Of a stretch of DNA of 64,000 bases, positions 8,503-16,951 are shown in pieces. Every line of letters starts with the position of its first letter. The first letter of the stretch is position 1. A program made the translations under genes and the position numbers. Under the pieces are notes generated by a model. The model saw only the letters and a program-made list of their open reading frames with translations, had not been told where the DNA came from and made no database searches. The DNA comes from Chimaeribacter californicus (GTDB lineage: Bacteria; Pseudomonadota; Gammaproteobacteria; Enterobacterales; Enterobacteriaceae), in NCBI RefSeq assembly GCF_002858675.1, contig NZ_PJZF01000001.1:558001-622000 (forward strand), written 5' to 3'.

Positions 8503-9840
8503 TCAGGCCAGGGCGCGTTTTTCCGGCAGGGCTTTCAGGCGCAACGCTACGCCGAGGCCGACGAGCAACATCACGCTGATGTAGCCCACCACTCCCAGCC
8601 AGCCAAAGCTGTGCCAGAAGAAGCCGCCGCCGGTACCGGCAACGCTCGACCCGGCGTAGTAGCAGAACAGGTACAGGGAGGAGGCCTGGCCCTTGGCGCG
8701 GCGGGCGCGGCGGCCAATCCAGGCGCTGGCGACCGAGTGTGCAGCGAAGAAGCCGCCGGTCACCAGCATCATCCCCAGCAGGATCACCGGCACCGGCGAC
8801 AACCCGGTCAGCAGGATCCCGGCCAGCATCATGCCGATGGCCCCCATCAGTACCGGGCCGGGGCCGTAGCGGGTGGAGAGCAGCCCGGCTTTCGGCGAGC
8901 TGTAGGTGCCCATCAGGTAGACCACGGACAGCACCCCGACAATCGCCTGGCTGAGGTGGTAAGGCTGGGCCAGCAACCGGTAACCGATATAGTTAAACAG
9001 CGTCACAAAGCTGCCCATGATCACAAAGCCTTCCACAAACAGCAGCGGCAGCCCGGCATCCCGGAAGTGCAGGCGGAAGTTGATCAGCAGGTTGCGCGGG
9101 CGCAGGGAGGCCGCGCGGAAATGTTTCGACGGCGGCAGAATGCGCCAGAACATCAGCGCCGCGGCCAGGGCAAACACGCCCACGACGCCGACCGCCACCC
9201 GCCAGGAGAAGAAGTCTGACAAGACACCGGAGACCAGGCGGCCGCTCATGCCGCCGATGGAGTTACCGCTGATGTACAGCCCCATCGAGAACGCCACTAC
9301 GCTGGGGTGGATCTCCTCGCTGAGGTAGGTCATCGCGACCGCGGCCACGCCGCTCAGCGCCAGCCCAACCAGCGCGCGCATCAGCAGGATGCTGTCCCAG
9401 CTGGTCATCACCGAGCAGACCAGCGTACAGATCGCCGCCAGCAGCAGCGCCACCACCATCACTTGCTTTCGCCCCACCGCATCAGAGAGCGGCCCGGTAA
9501 ACAGCAGCCCGACCGCCAGCATCCCGGTAGAGGCAGAGAGAGACAGGCTGCTGCTGGCGGGTGAGATGCCGAAATCCTGCGACAAAATCGGCAGGATCGG
9601 CTGCACGCAGTAGAGCAGGGCGAAGGTCGCCAGCCCGGCTGAGAACAGCGCCAGCGTCACACGGATAAACTGCGGCGTGCCGCGTTTGATAAACGGGCTG
9701 GCGGCGCGGGGCGCAGCAGGAATAATCAGGGTACGGCGGGCGTCAGTCGGCAGTGGGTGTTGATGGGCAGCGTCACTGTCATTGGCTGCGTCGCTCGCGG
9801 AAGGGGCTTTCGCGGAGCGTTGGGGGCTGGTCACGGTCAA
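8503..9840 (-). CDS. ynfM: YnfM-like MFS transporter
   Basis: This is a 445-residue inner-membrane transporter of the major facilitator superfamily with about 12 hydrophobic segments. The stretch FIKRGTPQFIRVTLALFS followed by AGLATFALLYCVQPI is nearly identical to E. coli YnfM. So are GMTYLSEEIHPS-like, SMGLYISGNSIGGMSGR and AHSVASAWIG-like parts. The N-terminal 50 residues are hydrophilic, Ser/Ala-rich and longer than in E. coli. The substrate is not known; such proteins are usually annotated as drug or metabolite exporters. It is divergent from the LysR gene ynfL, which is its likely regulator. Confidence 0.9.
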   Translation of the reverse strand: MTVTSPQRSAKAPSASDAANDSDAAHQHPLPTDARRTLIIPAAPRAASPFIKRGTPQFIRVTLALFSAGLATFALLYCVQPILPILSQDFGISPASSSLSLSASTGMLAVGLLFTGPLSDAVGRKQVMVVALLLAAICTLVCSVMTSWDSILLMRALVGLALSGVAAVAMTYLSEEIHPSVVAFSMGLYISGNSIGGMSGRLVSGVLSDFFSWRVAVGVVGVFALAAALMFWRILPPSKHFRAASLRPRNLLINFRLHFRDAGLPLLFVEGFVIMGSFVTLFNYIGYRLLAQPYHLSQAIVGVLSVVYLMGTYSSPKAGLLSTRYGPGPVLMGAIGMMLAGILLTGLSPVPVILLGMMLVTGGFFAAHSVASAWIGRRARRAKGQASSLYLFCYYAGSSVAGTGGGFFWHSFGWLGVVGYISVMLLVGLGVALRLKALPEKRALA

Positions 9841-9946
9841 TCCTTAATGTGGGTGAATCAATAGGAAAATCAGGGGTAACAAAATCATAGGCAGGTCACA
9901 TTTTCCTGTCTAATATATTAATAATCACAATTGATACTTTTAAAAT

Positions 9947-10882
9947 ATGATGAACATTGAACTGCGCCACCTGCGTTATTTCATCGCCGTGGCGGAAGAG
10001 TTGCATTTTGGCCGTGCGGCGGAGCGGCTCAACATCTCCCAGCCGCCGTTAAGCCTGCAAATCCAGACGCTGGAGCAGCAAATCGACGCACGTTTGCTGA
10101 CCCGCACCAACCGCAGCGTCAGCCTGACGCAGGCGGGCGAGCAGTTTTTGCGCCACGCTTACCAGATTCTGGCGCAGGTCAATGATGCCGCCGAGCAGGC
10201 GGCGCGCATCCACCGGGGCGAAGTGGGTGAGTTGACCATCGGTTTTACCTCCTCGTCGCCGTTTATCGGCAGCATTTCGCGCAGCCTGCGCCGTTTCCGC
10301 CAGCTCCACCCGCATGTGCATATCCAGATGGAGGAGCTGAACACCAAGCAGCAGATCGGCCCCTTGCTGGAGGGCAAGCTGGATCTCGGGGTGATGCGCA
10401 ACACCGTGCTGCCCGAGGCGCTGCACTACCAGCTGATGCTGCGGGAGCCGCTGGTAGCGGTGCTGCCGGAGGATCACCCGCTGGCGGCCGGTAACCCGTC
10501 ACACCTGGCGGTGCAGGCGCTGGCGGATCAGCCGTTTGTGTTCTTCTCCCGGCTGGTCGGCACCGCCCTGTATGATGAAATCCTCGACCTGCTGGCCGCC
10601 GCGGGCATCCGCCCTTACATCACTCAGGAAGTGGGGGAGGCGATGACCATTATCGGGCTGGTCTCCTCCGGGCTTGGCGTCTCAATTTTGCCGGCCTCGT
10701 TTACGCGGCTGCGGATCAGCGGGGTGCGTTACGTGCCGCTGGACGACCCGCACTTCGCTACGCAGGTATGGCTGGTGAGCCACCGCCACCGTGCATTAAC
10801 CGCCCCGGCGCAGGCGCTGCTTGATTTGCTGCTGGAGGATCGCGGGCTGGCCGCGCCACTGCCGGTTGCGCCGCCGGTGTGA
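9947..10882 (+). CDS. ynfL: YnfL-like LysR-family transcriptional regulator
   Basis: This is a 311-residue LysR regulator. The N-terminal winged helix (LRHLRYFIAVAEELHFGRAA through SQPPLSLQIQ, residues about 4-40) is followed by a substrate-binding domain with TIGFTSSSPF and EAVTIIGLVSSGLGVSILP-like segments, as in E. coli YnfL. Two adjacent ATG codons (9947 and 9950) are possible starts; the E. coli protein corresponds to the second. No clear ribosome site precedes either. It is divergent from ynfM with 106 bp between them, the usual layout for a LysR protein and its target. Confidence 0.9.
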   Translation: MMNIELRHLRYFIAVAEELHFGRAAERLNISQPPLSLQIQTLEQQIDARLLTRTNRSVSLTQAGEQFLRHAYQILAQVNDAAEQAARIHRGEVGELTIGFTSSSPFIGSISRSLRRFRQLHPHVHIQMEELNTKQQIGPLLEGKLDLGVMRNTVLPEALHYQLMLREPLVAVLPEDHPLAAGNPSHLAVQALADQPFVFFSRLVGTALYDEILDLLAAAGIRPYITQEVGEAMTIIGLVSSGLGVSILPASFTRLRISGVRYVPLDDPHFATQVWLVSHRHRALTAPAQALLDLLLEDRGLAAPLPVAPPV

Positions 10883-11018
10883 TCCTTCCCTACAAAATGC
10901 AGGGTGAATCTGTGCGTTAAATCACATAACGAATCAAATAGTTGTGCCTTTGCTCCCAAAGGGTTGTGATGTCGAATATGATTTATTTTGAGGCGCGAAA
11001 AATAGCAGGAGCAGGTAC

Positions 11019-12236
11019 GTGATCGTCGACGGGCAACCCGGCCATATAGACCAGATTAAACAAACCAATGCAGGGGCTGTGTATCGACTGATCGACCAAT
11101 GTGGGCCGGTTTCACGTATTGAGCTTTCCAAACTGGCGCAGCTTGCGCCGGCCAGCATCACCAAGATCGTGCGTGAATTGCTGGAAGCCCATCTGGTGCA
11201 GGAAACCGAGTTCCAGGATGTCGGCAGCCGTGGTCGCCCGGCGGTGGGGCTGGTGCTCGACACCGACGCCTGGCACTACCTCTCCGGCCGTATCAGCCCC
11301 GGCAGCCTGACCCTGGCGCTGCGCGATCTCAGCAGCCGGCTGGTGGTGGAGGAGCAACTCCCGCTGACCGCAGAGGGTGAACAGCCGTTGCTGGAGCGCC
11401 TGCTGACCACCATCGACCAGTTTTTCATCCGCCACCAGCAGAAACTGGAGCGCCTGACCGCCATCGCCATCACCCTCCCGGGCATGATTGATGCCCAGGG
11501 CGGGATCGTCCACCGCATGCCTTACTATCCGGTCAATGAGATGCCGCTCGGCCCGGCGCTGGCGCAGCGTACCGGGGTGCCGGTGTTCCTCCAGCATGAC
11601 ATCGGTGCCTGGACGATGGCGGAGGCGCTGTACGGCGCGTCACGCGGCTCGCAGAACGTGATCCAGGTGGTGATTGACCACAACGTCGGCGCCGGGATCA
11701 TCACCGGCGGCCGGGTGCTGCACAGCGGCAGCCGCAGTGTCGCGGAGATTGGCCATGTGCAGGTCGACCCTTACGGCAAGCGCTGCTACTGCGGCAATCA
11801 CGGCTGCCTGGAGACGGTCGCCGGCATCGATAACCTGCTGGCGCTGGCGCAGCAGCGGCTGAAAGTCTCCATGAGTTCACAGCTGCACGGCGTGCCGCTG
11901 ACGGTGGAAACCCTGTGTGATGCGGCGCTGGCCGGTGACCCGCTGGCGCGTGACCTGATTCTGGATGTCGGCAACAACGTCGGCCGTATCGTGGCCATCA
12001 TGGTGAACCTGTTCAACCCCGACAAAATCCTGATTGGCTCCCCGCTGAACCGCGCGGCCTCGATCCTCCACCCGGCGATGATGGCCTGCCTGCGCCAGCA
12101 ATCGTTACCCGCCTACAGCGAGGCGCTGCAACTGGAAGCAACCCATTTCCATAACCACGGCACGATGCCGGGCGCGGCGCTGATCAAGGATGCGCTCTAT
12201 AACGGCTCCTTGCTGGTAAAGCTGTTGCAGGGCTAA
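11019..12236 (+). CDS. mlc: Mlc (DgsA), ROK-family global sugar repressor
   Basis: Mlc represses PTS and sugar uptake genes and is relieved when it binds unphosphorylated EIICB-Glc at the membrane. The 405 residues match E. coli Mlc from the first HIDQIKQTNAGAVYRLIDQ to the C-terminal NGSLLVKLLQG. The HTH lies at about 33-52 (IELSKLAQLAPASITKIVREL). The zinc site is intact: His246, Cys256, Cys258 and Cys263 in GKRCYCGNHGCLE. ROK sugar-kinase-like motifs follow. Translation starts at GTG (11019) after AGCAGGAGCAG, as in E. coli. The malX/malI and manA genes in the same window are plausible members of its wider sugar network. Confidence 0.95.
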   Translation: MIVDGQPGHIDQIKQTNAGAVYRLIDQCGPVSRIELSKLAQLAPASITKIVRELLEAHLVQETEFQDVGSRGRPAVGLVLDTDAWHYLSGRISPGSLTLALRDLSSRLVVEEQLPLTAEGEQPLLERLLTTIDQFFIRHQQKLERLTAIAITLPGMIDAQGGIVHRMPYYPVNEMPLGPALAQRTGVPVFLQHDIGAWTMAEALYGASRGSQNVIQVVIDHNVGAGIITGGRVLHSGSRSVAEIGHVQVDPYGKRCYCGNHGCLETVAGIDNLLALAQQRLKVSMSSQLHGVPLTVETLCDAALAGDPLARDLILDVGNNVGRIVAIMVNLFNPDKILIGSPLNRAASILHPAMMACLRQQSLPAYSEALQLEATHFHNHGTMPGAALIKDALYNGSLLVKLLQG

Positions 12237-12290
12237 TCCGGGGTCAGATCATATTCGCCGTAGTTATGGATGTTCACCAAACAAAACCTT

Positions 12291-12310
12291 GCGCTATCTC
12301 AAGATAGCGC
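12291..12310. promoter_or_regulatory. 20-bp palindrome between mlc and bioD2
   Basis: GCGCTATCT-CA-AGATAGCGC has perfect 9-bp arms with a 2-bp spacer. The spacer is too short for a typical hairpin loop and there is no T-run, so an operator is more likely than a terminator. It lies 98 bp upstream of bioD2. Confidence 0.45.
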
Positions 12311-12407
12311 CTGCCCCTCATCCCCTAGACTGGCCCGATAACGTGAGCGCCGCAGTATTGCCTGCGGTAATTTTTTGATTCAACACGATTTTCGGAGCAG
12401 ATCCACC

Positions 12408-13076
12408 ATGTTGACACAGGTATTTGTCACCGGCACCGATACGGATGTCGGCAAAACCATTGTTTCACGCGCCCTGTTGCAGGCGCTGGCCGCGCAGGGA
12501 ACCCAGGCCGTGGGGTATAAACCGGTGGCCACAGAATGCACAGAAACCGCAGAGGGTTGGCACAGCAAAGATGTGCAGACGTTGCAGGCCGCCTCCACCA
12601 TTGACTTGCCCTATGCGGCCCTGAATGTGCGCTCGCTGGCGGAGGATGAACCCTACGCCGCCCCGGCTGACGGCACGCTGCTCCGCCGCATGTCGGACGG
12701 GCTGGCAACGCTGAAAGCCCGCGCCGGGTGCGTGGTGGTGGAGGGCTGCGGCGGCTGGTGGACACTGCTGGATGCGCAACACAGCTACGCCGACTGGGTG
12801 GTTGCGCAGCAGCTGCCGGTGATTCTGGTGGTCGGCATCAAGCAGGGCGGCATGAACCATGCGCTGCTGACGGCGCAGGCGGTCATCAATGACGGGCTGC
12901 CGCTGCTGGGTTGGGTGGCAAACCGCATTAACCCCTGCCTGGCGCACTACGCACAGACCATCGACCTGCTCAGCCATAAGATCCCTGCACCGTTGCTGGG
13001 TGAAATCCCCTACCTGCCGCGGGCGGAAACCCGTGAGCTGGGCCATTTTCTGGATCTCAGCCTGCTGGCGCGCTGA
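12408..13076 (+). CDS. bioD2: Dethiobiotin synthetase paralog BioD2 (YnfK)
   Basis: This is a 222-residue ATP-dependent dethiobiotin synthetase-like protein. The family forms the ureido ring of dethiobiotin from diaminopelargonate, CO2 and ATP. The P-loop GTDTDVGKT is at residues 9-17, with the downstream GYKPVA and VVEGCGGWW-type motifs. It matches E. coli YnfK in LLTAQAVINDGLPLLGWVANR and PLLGEIPYLPRAE-like segments. ATG at 12408 follows CGGAGCAG. No other bio genes are nearby and the mlc-ynfK order is as in E. coli, so this is the second BioD copy. Its physiological role is unclear. Confidence 0.9.
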   Translation: MLTQVFVTGTDTDVGKTIVSRALLQALAAQGTQAVGYKPVATECTETAEGWHSKDVQTLQAASTIDLPYAALNVRSLAEDEPYAAPADGTLLRRMSDGLATLKARAGCVVVEGCGGWWTLLDAQHSYADWVVAQQLPVILVVGIKQGGMNHALLTAQAVINDGLPLLGWVANRINPCLAHYAQTIDLLSHKIPAPLLGEIPYLPRAETRELGHFLDLSLLAR

Positions 13077-13195
13077 CCCCCGCCTTTCCTGCCGCTTTTT
13101 GGCCCCTCTCGCAAAAATCCCCTGTGGCCCGCCCGGTATCGCGGCGGGCTGATATACTCATTGTGAAAATAAAATCAGCAAATTGCGAAGGTTGA

Positions 13196-14686
13196 ATGAA
13201 ACAACACGAAAACGCCCGAAAACCGATCCCTTACCGTGGGCGGATATTGGCCGCCTGTATGCTGGCAATGTTTATGGCGGCGATTGAAGTCACCATTGTG
13301 GCCACCGCCATGCCGACCATTATCGGCGAACTGGGTGGTTTTTCCTTGCTGGGCTGGGTATTTGCCGTTTACCTGCTGACGCAGGCGATCAGTGTGCCGA
13401 TCTATGGGCGCCTGGCGGATCTCTACGGCTGCCGGCGGATGTTCTTTATCGGCACGATGATTTTCCTGCTCGGGTCGGTGCTGTGCGGCATGGCACCCTC
13501 AATGCTGTGGCTGATCCTGTTCCGCGCGTTGCAGGGGCTGGGTGGCGGGGCGATTATGCCGATCGCTTCCACCATCATCGCCCATATCTACTCGCCGGTG
13601 GAGCGCTCAAAAGTGCAGGGTTACCTGTCCAGCGTCTGGGGCGTCTCTGCGGTGATCGGCCCGTTGCTGGGGGCGTTTATCGTCGGGCATTTCAGCTGGG
13701 CGCTGGTGTTCTGGATCAACGTACCGATTGGCATCGTGGCGATGGTGATGCTGGCGCGCTACCTGCCGGAGGCGGAGAAGGGGCAACGGCACCAGCTCGA
13801 TCTGGCCGGTACCGGCTGGCTGATGCTCTCGGTGTCCGCCTTGCTGCTGGCGCTGTTGCAGGCTGATGCGCTCGGCATGGCCATCGTGCCGCTGCTGGCG
13901 GTGGCGGTGGGCAGCGCGGTCATGCTGGTGCGGCAGGAGCGGCGCACGCCGGAGCCGCTGTTTCCGCTGGCGCTGTGGCAGAGCCGGGTGATCGTGGCGG
14001 GTAACGTCGGCGGGCTGGTGATGGGGGCGGTGCTGATGGGTATCAGCGCCTTTTTGCCGACCTTTGTCCAGGGCGTGATGGGCGGTACACCGCTGGAAGC
14101 AGGCACCACGCTGGCGCTGGTGTCGATTGGCTGGCCGCTGGCCAGCACCCTGAGCGGCCGCCTGATGCTGGTGACCTCATACCGCTTTACCGCGCTGTGC
14201 GGCGCGCTGCTGCTGATCGCCGGCAGCCTGATCCTGCTGCTGGTGCAGCCGGGCCAGACGCTCTGGTGGGCGCGGCTCGCCGCCTTCACCGTGGGGGCCG
14301 GCATGGGGCTGAGCAATACCACCTATCTGGTGTCCGTGCAGAATGCGGCGGAGACCCACATCCGCGGCATTGCCACCGCCTGCACCATGTTCTCCCGCTT
14401 GATTGGTTCCGCCTTCGGCACCGCCATTCTGGGCGGCACGCTGAACCTCAACCTGCAACAGCGTTTGCCGGGCGTCAATGACCCGGTGCAACAGTTGATG
14501 GATGGCCCGCAACGTCAGGCGCTCGGCAGCGAGCGCCTTCAGTGGCTGACTGAGCAGGTGGCAGTCTCGCTGCATTGGGTATTTGTGGCCGCCGCCGTGA
14601 TGGCGGTACTGACGCTGGCGGCCGTCTGGCTGATGCCGCCCAGCCAGCGGCCCGCCGAGCCGGAAGCCGAAGGCAGCCGCTCCTGA
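13196..14686 (+). CDS. MFS drug exporter, DHA2 (14-segment) type
   Basis: This 496-residue membrane protein has 14 predicted hydrophobic segments, typical of the EmrB/QacA-type drug:H+ antiporters. Visible signatures are an acidic residue in the first segment (MAAIEVTIVATAMPTI), motif A in GRLADLYGCRRM, and motif C-like GVSAVIGPLLGAF. ATG at 13196 follows GCGAAGGTTG. No adaptor (HlyD) gene and no adjacent regulator are present, so it probably works alone in the inner membrane. The E. coli locus between ynfK and ynfD has other genes (clcB, dms-like), so this is a lineage-specific insertion. The substrate is unknown. Confidence 0.88.
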   Translation: MKQHENARKPIPYRGRILAACMLAMFMAAIEVTIVATAMPTIIGELGGFSLLGWVFAVYLLTQAISVPIYGRLADLYGCRRMFFIGTMIFLLGSVLCGMAPSMLWLILFRALQGLGGGAIMPIASTIIAHIYSPVERSKVQGYLSSVWGVSAVIGPLLGAFIVGHFSWALVFWINVPIGIVAMVMLARYLPEAEKGQRHQLDLAGTGWLMLSVSALLLALLQADALGMAIVPLLAVAVGSAVMLVRQERRTPEPLFPLALWQSRVIVAGNVGGLVMGAVLMGISAFLPTFVQGVMGGTPLEAGTTLALVSIGWPLASTLSGRLMLVTSYRFTALCGALLLIAGSLILLLVQPGQTLWWARLAAFTVGAGMGLSNTTYLVSVQNAAETHIRGIATACTMFSRLIGSAFGTAILGGTLNLNLQQRLPGVNDPVQQLMDGPQRQALGSERLQWLTEQVAVSLHWVFVAAAVMAVLTLAAVWLMPPSQRPAEPEAEGSRS

Positions 14687-14714
14687 CTCTCGCGGGCAGA
14701 TGCAAACATCAGGC

Positions 14715-14744
14715 AAAAAAACAGGGCACCCAAAGGGTGCCCTG
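14715..14744 (-). terminator. Terminator downstream of the ynfD-like gene
   Basis: CAGGGCACCC-AAA-GGGTGCCCTG stem. On the minus strand it is followed by seven T (A-run 14715-14721 on the plus strand). It ends transcription of the small minus-strand gene to its right. Confidence 0.85.
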
Positions 14745-14775
14745 ATGTCAGGTGCGGCAGGCGCAGCATTCTTCT

Positions 14776-14812
14776 CTAAACGGATCAGTGCGTCGCTAAA
14801 CGGATCAGTGCG
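14776..14812. repeat. Tandem 17-bp duplication at the 3' end of the ynfD-like gene
   Basis: CTAAACGGATCAGTGCG occurs at 14776-14792 and again at 14796-14812, a 20-bp period. The right copy contains the stop codon and last codons of the minus-strand gene. The left copy repeats that stop just downstream, so this is a short tandem duplication across the gene end. Confidence 0.85.
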
Positions 14813-15116
14813 CCGGGGCTGCGTCCTGGCTGGTGCCGGTCTGAGGGCTGGCGGTCGCGTCCGCATCGCTGCTGCCGTCGGCGGTTTTGCTGTACACAAT
14901 CTTCTGTGTGTCGTTTTCACAATGGCCCACAACCTGGCCGCCGGACTGGTCAGCCTGATCATTCGGGACAATATCCAGGGTAAAACCGGATTCGGGTACG
15001 CCGTTGTTAATGATTTTCTGGCTGATATCCGCTTTCACGCTTTCACAGGAGGCCTGGGCCGCCAGCGGGGCGACCGCCAGTACCGCGGCTGCAAGCAGTA
15101 AAGATTTCTTCATCAT
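14805..15116 (-). CDS. ynfD: DUF1161 small periplasmic protein (YnfD-like)
   Basis: This 103-residue secreted protein has a clear signal peptide (MMKKSLLLAAAVLAVAPLAAQA, cleavage expected before SCESV). The mature part has the DUF1161 pattern CESVKADISQKIINNGV...GFTLDIV followed by a second cysteine (VGHCENDTQKIVY), suggesting one disulfide. The last 25 residues are a polar Ser/Asp/Ala-rich tail. Two adjacent start codons exist; the second (15113) is better spaced from AAGGA. Position beside ynfB and ynfA supports the ynfD assignment, though identity to E. coli is only moderate. Function is unknown. Confidence 0.8.
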   Translation of the reverse strand: MMKKSLLLAAAVLAVAPLAAQASCESVKADISQKIINNGVPESGFTLDIVPNDQADQSGGQVVGHCENDTQKIVYSKTADGSSDADATASPQTGTSQDAAPAH

Positions 15117-15203
15117 TCAGTCCTTAATCAAATAAAGTCATCAGGCAATAAAGATAGCAGCCAAATTTCCCTTCCGTGAAAAATTTAACTTAAGTCAATG
15201 TTT

Positions 15204-15569
15204 TTAAGGATTAATCTGACGGCCGGTACGGCGATCCAGGCAGCGCTCAGTATTGGCTTCCCAATAGGCGTTCAGGTTCATGCTTTTTTCGCACTCTTCC
15301 TTCAGGTCAATCGCGTTGTCAAACTTATCAAACTCTTTCTCGGCGCGGCTGTTGACCTTTTTGCGCAGCATACGGGTATCATCCCACTGCTCTTTATTCT
15401 GACGTGCCTCTTCATTGGAGAGGGCGTTATCACCGTTGCCGTTGAAGATACAGGTGCCGCTGGCGCAATTGGTCGCGGCCAGTGCCGGAACTTGCCAGGC
15501 CGCACAGAGCGCGACCAGGGCAACAGGCGCAATCCTGCGCAGCAGCCGGGGCATAAACATTGTATTCAT
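15204..15569 (-). CDS. ynfB: YnfB, UPF0482 periplasmic protein
   Basis: This 121-residue protein has a signal peptide (hydrophobic segment about 13-30, ending ALAA). Its conserved C-terminal half, [35 protein letters not shown] and the final INP, matches E. coli YnfB. The middle part around residues 33-50 contains two cysteines (NCASGTC) not present in the E. coli protein. ATG at 15569 follows AAGGATGAG. Function is not known. It sits between ynfD-like and ynfA genes, as in E. coli. Confidence 0.9.
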   Translation of the reverse strand: MNTMFMPRLLRRIAPVALVALCAAWQVPALAATNCASGTCIFNGNGDNALSNEEARQNKEQWDDTRMLRKKVNSRAEKEFDKFDNAIDLKEECEKSMNLNAYWEANTERCLDRRTGRQINP

Positions 15570-15725
15570 CGTCTCATCCTTATAGGTTATCCGCCGCAGG
15601 CCACCGCCTGCGCTGGCTCACCACGGCACCCTATATTCAGGCCGCAGTGATCCCTAATTATAACACCTCAGGGCGCAGCCACCAGCCAGGCACTCACCCG
15701 GTTTACGCACCATTGAAGGAGCACC

Positions 15726-16052
15726 ATGATAAAAACGACCCTGCTGTTTTTCGCTACCGCACTGGCGGAGATTACCGGCTGCTTTCTGCCCTGGTTGTGG
15801 CTGAAGAAAGGGGCCAGCGGCTGGTTGCTGCTGCCGGCCGCGCTGAGCCTGATGCTGTTTGTATGGTTGCTGACGCTGCACCCGGCGGCCAGCGGCCGCG
15901 TCTATGCGGCATATGGCGGGGTATATGTGCTGACGGCGCTGGTGTGGCTGCGGGTGGTGGACGGCGTGCGCCTTAGCAGCACTGACTGGCTGGGCGCGCT
16001 GGTGGCGCTGGCCGGAATGCTGATTATTGTCTCCGGCTGGCGCAACGGGTAA
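15726..16052 (+). CDS. ynfA: YnfA, UPF0060 small membrane protein
   Basis: This 108-residue inner-membrane protein has four hydrophobic helices and resembles small multidrug resistance proteins in size and topology. Nearly every segment matches E. coli Ynf[48 protein letters not shown] and [13 protein letters not shown] at 15726 follows AAGGAG. It is transcribed alone, divergently from ynfB and converging with ydfG. A transport role is inferred from fold similarity only. Confidence 0.94.
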   Translation: MIKTTLLFFATALAEITGCFLPWLWLKKGASGWLLLPAALSLMLFVWLLTLHPAASGRVYAAYGGVYVLTALVWLRVVDGVRLSSTDWLGALVALAGMLIIVSGWRNG

Positions 16053-16074
16053 CACGGAAAGCAGGCGGGGAAAC

Positions 16075-16094
16075 GCGGGGCAGCAGCGCCCCGC
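16075..16094. terminator. Hairpin between convergent ynfA and ydfG
   Basis: GCGGGGC-AGCAGC-GCCCCGC stem-loop in the short gap between two converging genes. There is no strong T-run on either side, so termination strength is uncertain. Confidence 0.5.
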
Positions 16095-16102
16095 AGGCGG
16101 CC

Positions 16103-16852
16103 TTAGGCGTCGCGGTGTACCTTCAGCCCGGCAAAGGACTGGCTCACCGGCATGATTTCCAGCCGGTTAATGTTGACGTGCGGCGGCAAATTACAGGCCC
16201 AGAACACCGACTCGGCAATGTCATCCGGCATCAGCGGGTTGGCGTTATCGTAGGTCTGGTTCGCTTTGTCATCATCGCCCTTGAAGCGGACATTGGAGAA
16301 CTCGGTGCCGCCCACCAGCCCCGGTTCGATGTCCGTGACGCGCACCTGTGTCCCGGCCAGATCGGCGCGCAGGTTCAGGCTGAACTGTTTCACAAACGCC
16401 TTGGTAGCCCCGTAGACGTTGCCGCCCTGATAGGGCCAACTGCCGGCAATCGACCCCATGTTGACCACATGCCCGCGGTTGCGCTCCACCATGCCCGGCA
16501 GCACCGCGCGGGTCATAAACACCAGCCCTTTGGTGTTGGTGTCGATCATGGTTTCCCAGTCGTCACTGCTGGCTTTGTGCGCCGGTTCCAGCCCCAGCGC
16601 CAGCCCGGCGTTGTTGACCAGCACATCGATGTCGCGCCATCCGGCGGGCAGCGCGGCCAGCATTTCCTCAATCTCCGCCCGGTTGCGTACATCCAGCCGG
16701 GCCACATAGACCTGATCCCCCAGCGCTTCTTTCAGCGCGTCCAGCCGCGCCTGGCGGCGGCCGGTGGCGATCACCTTGTGCCCCTCATTGATGAAACGGC
16801 GGGTAATGGCTTCGCCAAATCCGGCAGTCGCACCGGTAACCAAAATAATCAT
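16103..16852 (-). CDS. ydfG: YdfG, NADP-dependent short-chain dehydrogenase (3-hydroxy acid dehydrogenase)
   Basis: This 249-residue cytoplasmic SDR enzyme corresponds to E. coli YdfG, which oxidises serine, allo-threonine and 3-hydroxy acids and reduces malonic semialdehyde. The NADP-binding TGATAGFG is at residues 7-14. The NNAG motif follows at 80-83, and the catalytic Ser134, Tyr147 and Lys151 are all present (GSIAGSWPY; YGATK). The segment DIEPGLVGGTEFSNVRFKGD is shared with E. coli. ATG at 16852 follows AAGGAAC at eight bases. It forms a single-gene unit. Confidence 0.94.
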   Translation of the reverse strand: MIILVTGATAGFGEAITRRFINEGHKVIATGRRQARLDALKEALGDQVYVARLDVRNRAEIEEMLAALPAGWRDIDVLVNNAGLALGLEPAHKASSDDWETMIDTNTKGLVFMTRAVLPGMVERNRGHVVNMGSIAGSWPYQGGNVYGATKAFVKQFSLNLRADLAGTQVRVTDIEPGLVGGTEFSNVRFKGDDDKANQTYDNANPLMPDDIAESVFWACNLPPHVNINRLEIMPVSQSFAGLKVHRDA

Positions 16853-16951
16853 GTCATTGTTCCTTAATGGGTTAATGGTCTTCTGTGGTTCCTACTACTA
16901 CCATACTTTGCCGCATAGCGGCAGAAAATCACACGCAGCAGCCCGCACCGT

